Positions 53,770-56,724 of a stretch of DNA of 56,724 nucleotides are shown piece after piece. Origin of the DNA: CADEED01 sp035761265 (GTDB lineage: Bacteria > Pseudomonadota > Gammaproteobacteria > Steroidobacterales > Steroidobacteraceae); the NCBI GenBank assembly GCA_035761265.1, contig DASTRL010000294.1, positions 1-56,724 on the forward strand, in the 5' to 3' direction. Positions within the stretch are counted from its first letter, which is position 1. Every line of letters begins with the position of its first letter. The position numbers were made by a program, and so were the translations under genes. The notes below the pieces were generated by a model. The model was not told the DNA's origin. It was given only the letters and a program-made list of their open reading frames with translations, and ran no database searches.

Positions 53770-55446
53770 ATGCCACGCAACTTCCTGCTCGCCGCGCTCG
53801 CGGCGGCCTGCATCGCAACGGCGCACGCGGCCGGCAGCTTCCCGGTGAAGATCACCGTGGATGCACGTACGCGCGCCGGGACGTTCGTGCCGATCTGGCG
53901 CTTCTTCGGGGCCGACGAGCCTAACTACGCGACCATGAAGGACGGCCGGCAGCTGCTCGGCGAGCTCGGCGTGCTGCGACCGGGTGACGTCTACTTCCGC
54001 GCGCACAACCTGCTGACCTCGGGCGACGGCACGCCGGCCTTCAAATGGGGCAGCACCGATGTGTATCGCGAGGAGTCGGGCTCGCCGCGCTACGACTGGC
54101 GCGTCATCGACGGGATCTTCGACGCATACCTCGCCAGCGGGCTCAAGCCGTACGTGGAGCTGGGCTTCATGCCGCAGGCGCTGAGCACCGCGCCGGAGTC
54201 GCTGCCCTACAAGCATTCCTGGCGCCCGACGATCAGCGGCGCGTCGCTCGATGGCGGCTGGGCGTGGCCGCCGCGCGATTACCAGCGCTGGTCGGATCTG
54301 TGCTTCGAACTGACCAGGCACTTCGTCCAGCGCTACGGCGAGGAAGAGGTGCGGCGCTGGTGGTTCGAGACCTGGAACGAGGCGAACCTCGCGATGTACT
54401 GGCACGGCACGCCCGAGGAGTTCTACAAGCTGCACGACTTCGCGATCGCCGGCGTGCGGCGCGCGCTGCCGACGGCGCGCGTGGGCGGCCCGGACACCGC
54501 CGGGCACGGCGGCACCTTCATGGAAGGCTTTCTCGACCACATCACCGCGGGCCGGAACTACGCAACGGGTGAGACGGGCACGCCCGTGGATTTCCTGTCG
54601 TTCCACGCCAAGGGCTCGCCGACCTTCGTCGACGGCCACGTGCGCATGGGGATCCGCGAACAACTGCAGACCATCGACCAGGGATTCCGCATGATCGCGG
54701 CACGCGCGGCGCTCGCCGGCAAGCCCATCGTGATCGGCGAGTCCGATCCGGAGGGATGCGCGGCATGCCAGGGGCCGCGACTCGGATACCGCAACGGCAC
54801 GATGTACTCGAGCTACACGGCCGCGAGTTTCGCGCGCAAGTATGCGTTGGCCGCGCGCCACGGTGTGAATCTTCAGGGCGCGCTGACCTGGGCATTCACG
54901 TTCGAAGACCAGCCGTATTTCGCCGGCTTCCGCCAGCTCGCGAGCAATGGGCTCGACCTTCCCGTGCTCAATGTGTTCCGCATGCTCGCGCGCATGCGAG
55001 GTGAACGCGTGCCGGCCGCGAGCTCGCGGCAGATCGCGCTCGATGACATCCTCGCCAACGGCGTGCGCGGGCAAGCCGACGTGGGAGTGCTGGCGAGCCG
55101 CGATGAGCGGCAGCTCGCGGTGCTGGTGTGGCACTACCACGACGACGATGTGCCGGGCGACGACGCTGCCGTCGAACTGGATCTGAGCGGCTTGCCGCGC
55201 CAATTCACGAAGCTCACGCACTATCGCATCGACCGCGATCACAGCAATTCGTACGCGGCGTGGCAGCGCATGGGTTCGCCGCTCACGGTCGACGCGGCCG
55301 CATATGGCGCGCTGCGCGAAGCCGGTCAGCTGGCCAGACTCGATCCCGCGGACACTCCCTTGCGCCGCACCCGCGCCCGCGACGAAGTGCGGTTCACGCT
55401 GCCGCGGCAGGGCGTTTCGCTGCTGGTGTTCTCCGCTGCGCCCTGA
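53770..55446 (+). CDS. Exported GH39-like glycoside hydrolase (beta-xylosidase family)
   Basis: A 558-aa exported enzyme; signal peptide ends TAHAA near residue 21. The catalytic (beta/alpha)8 barrel has IWRFFGADEPNYATMKDGRQ, YDWRVIDGIFDAYLASGLKPYVELGFMP, the acid/base WNEAN (Glu204; the family usually has WNEPN) and the nucleophile-side IVIGESDP (Glu324). A C-terminal beta domain (from about 460) contains ADVGVLASRDERQLAVLVWHYHDDD, typical of GH39. Beta-xyloside or similar pectic-oligomer hydrolysis is likely. It is divergent from the broken lyase, 106 bases apart. The upstream in-frame extension is in the lyase region and lacks a ribosome site. Confidence 0.85.
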   Translation: MPRNFLLAALAAACIATAHAAGSFPVKITVDARTRAGTFVPIWRFFGADEPNYATMKDGRQLLGELGVLRPGDVYFRAHNLLTSGDGTPAFKWGSTDVYREESGSPRYDWRVIDGIFDAYLASGLKPYVELGFMPQALSTAPESLPYKHSWRPTISGASLDGGWAWPPRDYQRWSDLCFELTRHFVQRYGEEEVRRWWFETWNEANLAMYWHGTPEEFYKLHDFAIAGVRRALPTARVGGPDTAGHGGTFMEGFLDHITAGRNYATGETGTPVDFLSFHAKGSPTFVDGHVRMGIREQLQTIDQGFRMIAARAALAGKPIVIGESDPEGCAACQGPRLGYRNGTMYSSYTAASFARKYALAARHGVNLQGALTWAFTFEDQPYFAGFRQLASNGLDLPVLNVFRMLARMRGERVPAASSRQIALDDILANGVRGQADVGVLASRDERQLAVLVWHYHDDDVPGDDAAVELDLSGLPRQFTKLTHYRIDRDHSNSYAAWQRMGSPLTVDAAAYGALREAGQLARLDPADTPLRRTRARDEVRFTLPRQGVSLLVFSAAP

Positions 55447-55588
55447 ACGAACCTGCACGCTTTTTTGTAAAAACTTCCAGAACTGTCGTCAGGCAACGAC
55501 AGCGGGACGTCGCCTGGCGGAGTCAGGGTGGTGCGGTTATTGCTTGGCTACCGGTGCGGCGCAAAAAAACGCGCCCGGAAGGAAGCAC

Positions 55589-55813
55589 ATGCCCGGACCC
55601 AGGATTCCCACTGAAGACATCGGCGAGCTCACCGGCCGCTCCCAGAATGCGGCCCTGTGCTGCGCCATCATCGAAGATGCCGAGAGCGCGCGTGAATTCA
55701 GCTTCGGCCGGCATTCGCCGCTGGACGCATTCGGACAGACGCCGTTCGGTTCACCCGGCATGGGTGGCGGCTCGCCCCCGCTGATGCGAGAGCTAACAAG
55801 CCTGATCGCCTGA
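55589..55813 (+). CDS. Small protein of unknown function (74 aa)
   Basis: ATG 55589 is preceded by GGAAGGA at good spacing, which makes a real gene likely even though it is short. The product has a Gly/Pro-rich start (MPGPRIPTEDIGELTGRSQ), a Cys-Cys pair (AALCCAIIED) and a Gly-rich GSPGMGGGSPP stretch. No family recognised. Its stop lies inside an octamer tandem repeat. The upstream in-frame sequence (from 55304) overlaps the GH39 gene. Confidence 0.5.
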   Translation: MPGPRIPTEDIGELTGRSQNAALCCAIIEDAESAREFSFGRHSPLDAFGQTPFGSPGMGGGSPPLMRELTSLIA

Positions 55814-55828
55814 TCGCCTGATCGCCTG
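55800..55828 (+). repeat. Octamer tandem repeat GCCTGATC x3.6 across a stop codon
   Basis: Three exact copies of GCCTGATC (55800-55807, 55808-55815, 55816-55823) plus a partial fourth. The TGA stop of the small gene (55811-55813) is inside the second copy, so copy number changes would alter only the tail. Confidence 0.85.
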
Positions 55829-55921
55829 CCGCTTGGCCCGCGTGGCCTGATGCGGCGGCCGCGCCGGCGCCCGCGCCGGCTGGGCTAACATGCGCGCGCC
55901 CCATACTCACAGGAGCGCGCC

Positions 55922-56380
55922 ATGGCGGATTCCGAGCTCGATGCAAAGCTGACGAAGAAGATCGTCGATGCCCTCAACCGCATCCTCGAGCTCGAGCTCG
56001 CGGGCGTGGTGCGCTACATGCACTACAGCTTCATGATCTTCGGGCACAACCGCATTCCCATCGTCGCATGGCTGCGCGAGCAGGCCAACGAATCCAGCGC
56101 GCACGCGGTGCTGGCGGGCGAACACATCACCGCCTTCGGCGGGCATCCCTCCCTGAAGATCGGGCCGCTGCTGGAAACCCACCAGCACGACGTCAATGAG
56201 ATCCTCAAGGAAGCCCACGAACACGAAAAGGAAGGTCTCGGCGCCTACTACGAGCTGCTGGAGCTCGTGGTGGGCAAGAGCGTGCTGCTCGAGGAGTACG
56301 CGCGCGACCAGATCGCGGCGGAAGAGATGCACCTCGCGGACATCCGCAAGATGATGAGGAAGCCCGGGTCGATCAAATAA
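55922..56380 (+). CDS. Ferritin-like / bacterioferritin-type protein
   Basis: A 152-aa four-helix bundle protein. Helix A carries LNRILELELAGVVRYMHYSFM and helix B WLREQANESSAHAVLAGEHI, giving Glu and His residues of a diiron ferroxidase site; helix C-D has HEHEKEGLGAYYELLELV and YARDQIAAEEMHLADIRKMM with the second Glu/His pair. This is the ferritin-like group often named bacterioferritin, though the heme-ligand Met of classical Bfr is not obvious. Role in iron storage or peroxide protection. The ATG follows an AGGAG site and a TAACAT -10-like box. Confidence 0.87.
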   Translation: MADSELDAKLTKKIVDALNRILELELAGVVRYMHYSFMIFGHNRIPIVAWLREQANESSAHAVLAGEHITAFGGHPSLKIGPLLETHQHDVNEILKEAHEHEKEGLGAYYELLELVVGKSVLLEEYARDQIAAEEMHLADIRKMMRKPGSIK

Positions 56381-56490
56381 TAGAGGCGTCGATATAGTTG
56401 GACGCGTTTGAATCGCATCTTCTTGCGGGCAAAGCTGCCGCGCGTCTCCAATTCGGTTAGCCTTCGGTCCGGGGGATCGGGGGCGTCATA

Positions 56491-56724
56491 GTGCCGGACA
56501 ACGGGAGCGGGTCAGCAACAGCTTTCATCGCCAAATGGCGAGGCGTCGCCGCCTCTGAGCTGTCCACGTCGCAGAGCTTCCTGCACGATCTGTGCGAGCT
56601 GCTCGACGTCGACAAGCCGCATCCCACACCCGAGCAGGACTACATGTTCGAGCGACCGGTGACCTTTCATCATGGCGATGGCAGCACAAGTCCCGGCCGC
56701 ATTGATCTGTACCGCCGCGGGGCA
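56491..56724 (+). CDS. MmeI-like Type IIL restriction-modification enzyme, N-terminus only
   Basis: The frame from GTG 56491 is open to the window end (78 codons, no stop). It begins with a short polar leader, then TAFIAKWRGVAASELSTSQS, FLHDLCELLDVDKPHPTPEQ and YMFERPVTFHHGDGSTSPGR-IDLYRRG. This is the N-terminal nuclease domain of single-chain N6-adenine methyltransferase/endonuclease proteins (MmeI_N type); the Asp in RIDLY is the first acidic residue of the PD-(D/E)xK active site, with the ExK expected just past the edge. The gene is probably about 900 codons long. Confidence 0.8.
   Translation, partial: MPDNGSGSATAFIAKWRGVAASELSTSQSFLHDLCELLDVDKPHPTPEQDYMFERPVTFHHGDGSTSPGRIDLYRRGA

Noticed and set aside
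52561..55458. 965-codon minus-strand open frame
   Set aside because: Only its last part (about 90 codons) is real lyase sequence after the frameshift; the rest is antisense to the GH39 gene.
55447..55480. T-run after the GH39 gene as intrinsic terminator
   Set aside because: Six T are present but no adequate stem precedes them.

Overview
The window is a GC-rich, densely coded chromosomal segment (roughly two thirds GC by eye). It carries TonB-dependent receptors with the 'VIVTG' plug start, many exported carbohydrate-active enzymes and extensive ATGA/GTGA gene overlaps. This is typical of polysaccharide-degrading Gammaproteobacteria; a Steroidobacteraceae/Xanthomonadales-like organism is my best guess, from protein style only. 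I see no rRNA, tRNA, CRISPR array or intact transposase. The 5' end cuts a porin gene and the 3' end cuts a restriction-modification gene.

Layout. 1-5.3 kb: phosphate uptake (OprO/P-type porin, pstS, pstC, pstA, pstB, phoU), with a strong hairpin between pstS and pstC. 5.3-11.8 kb: a cupin protein, a two-gene outer-membrane unit (unknown secreted protein plus TonB receptor) and a second, 996-aa TonB receptor ended by a clear terminator. 12-17 kb: an alpha-L-rhamnosidase (GH78) convergent with a CBM2-Ig-Ig-GH5 cellulase. 17.3-24.3 kb: a META-domain lipoprotein, a DUF1080 protein, a sigma factor overlapping a VWA-domain membrane protein, an unknown secreted protein, and a PNPOx/GAF gene pair. 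24.4-28 kb: an NmrA-type oxidoreductase, a diheme and a monoheme c-type cytochrome and an unknown secreted protein. 28-31 kb: a PepSY-TM / DUF2271 / DUF4198 / ApbE unit in which the DUF2271 protein carries a visible flavinylation motif. 31-35.7 kb: a YihY/BrkB membrane protein, then KdgT-type permease, DUF1537 sugar-acid kinase and PdxA2-type dehydrogenase. 35.9-39 kb: a third TonB receptor. 39.5-52.5 kb: a complete L-rhamnose catabolic locus. 52.5-55.4 kb: a broken oligogalacturonate lyase gene and a GH39 enzyme. 55.6-56.7 kb: a small unknown protein, a ferritin-like protein and the start of an MmeI-like DNA methyltransferase/nuclease.

How it works together. The rhamnose locus is divergent, in the gene order known from rhizobia: rhaDE-rhaI-lldD on the minus strand, and rhaR-rhaS-rhaT-rhaP-rhaQ-rhaK-GH43 on the plus strand. 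It predicts uptake of L-rhamnose by an ABC transporter, isomerisation, phosphorylation, aldol cleavage to DHAP and L-lactaldehyde, oxidation of lactaldehyde to lactate by the fused dehydrogenase, and oxidation of lactate to pyruvate by LldD. With GH78, GH43, GH39, GH5, TonB receptors and the remnant of an oligogalacturonate lyase, the region reads as a pectin (rhamnogalacturonan)/plant cell wall utilisation region. The sugar-acid unit (permease-kinase-PdxA2) probably feeds a four-carbon acid such as threonate into DHAP.

Most interesting points: the DUF2271/ApbE flavinylation unit; the doubly broken oligogalacturonate lyase with a perfect palindrome at its premature stop; a 10-bp-phased AT-rich repeat in an oversized convergent gap; REP-like palindromic elements; the identical TAGTTTGA junction at three gene borders; and a VWA protein carrying a TonB-receptor-like 'VIVTGER' motif.
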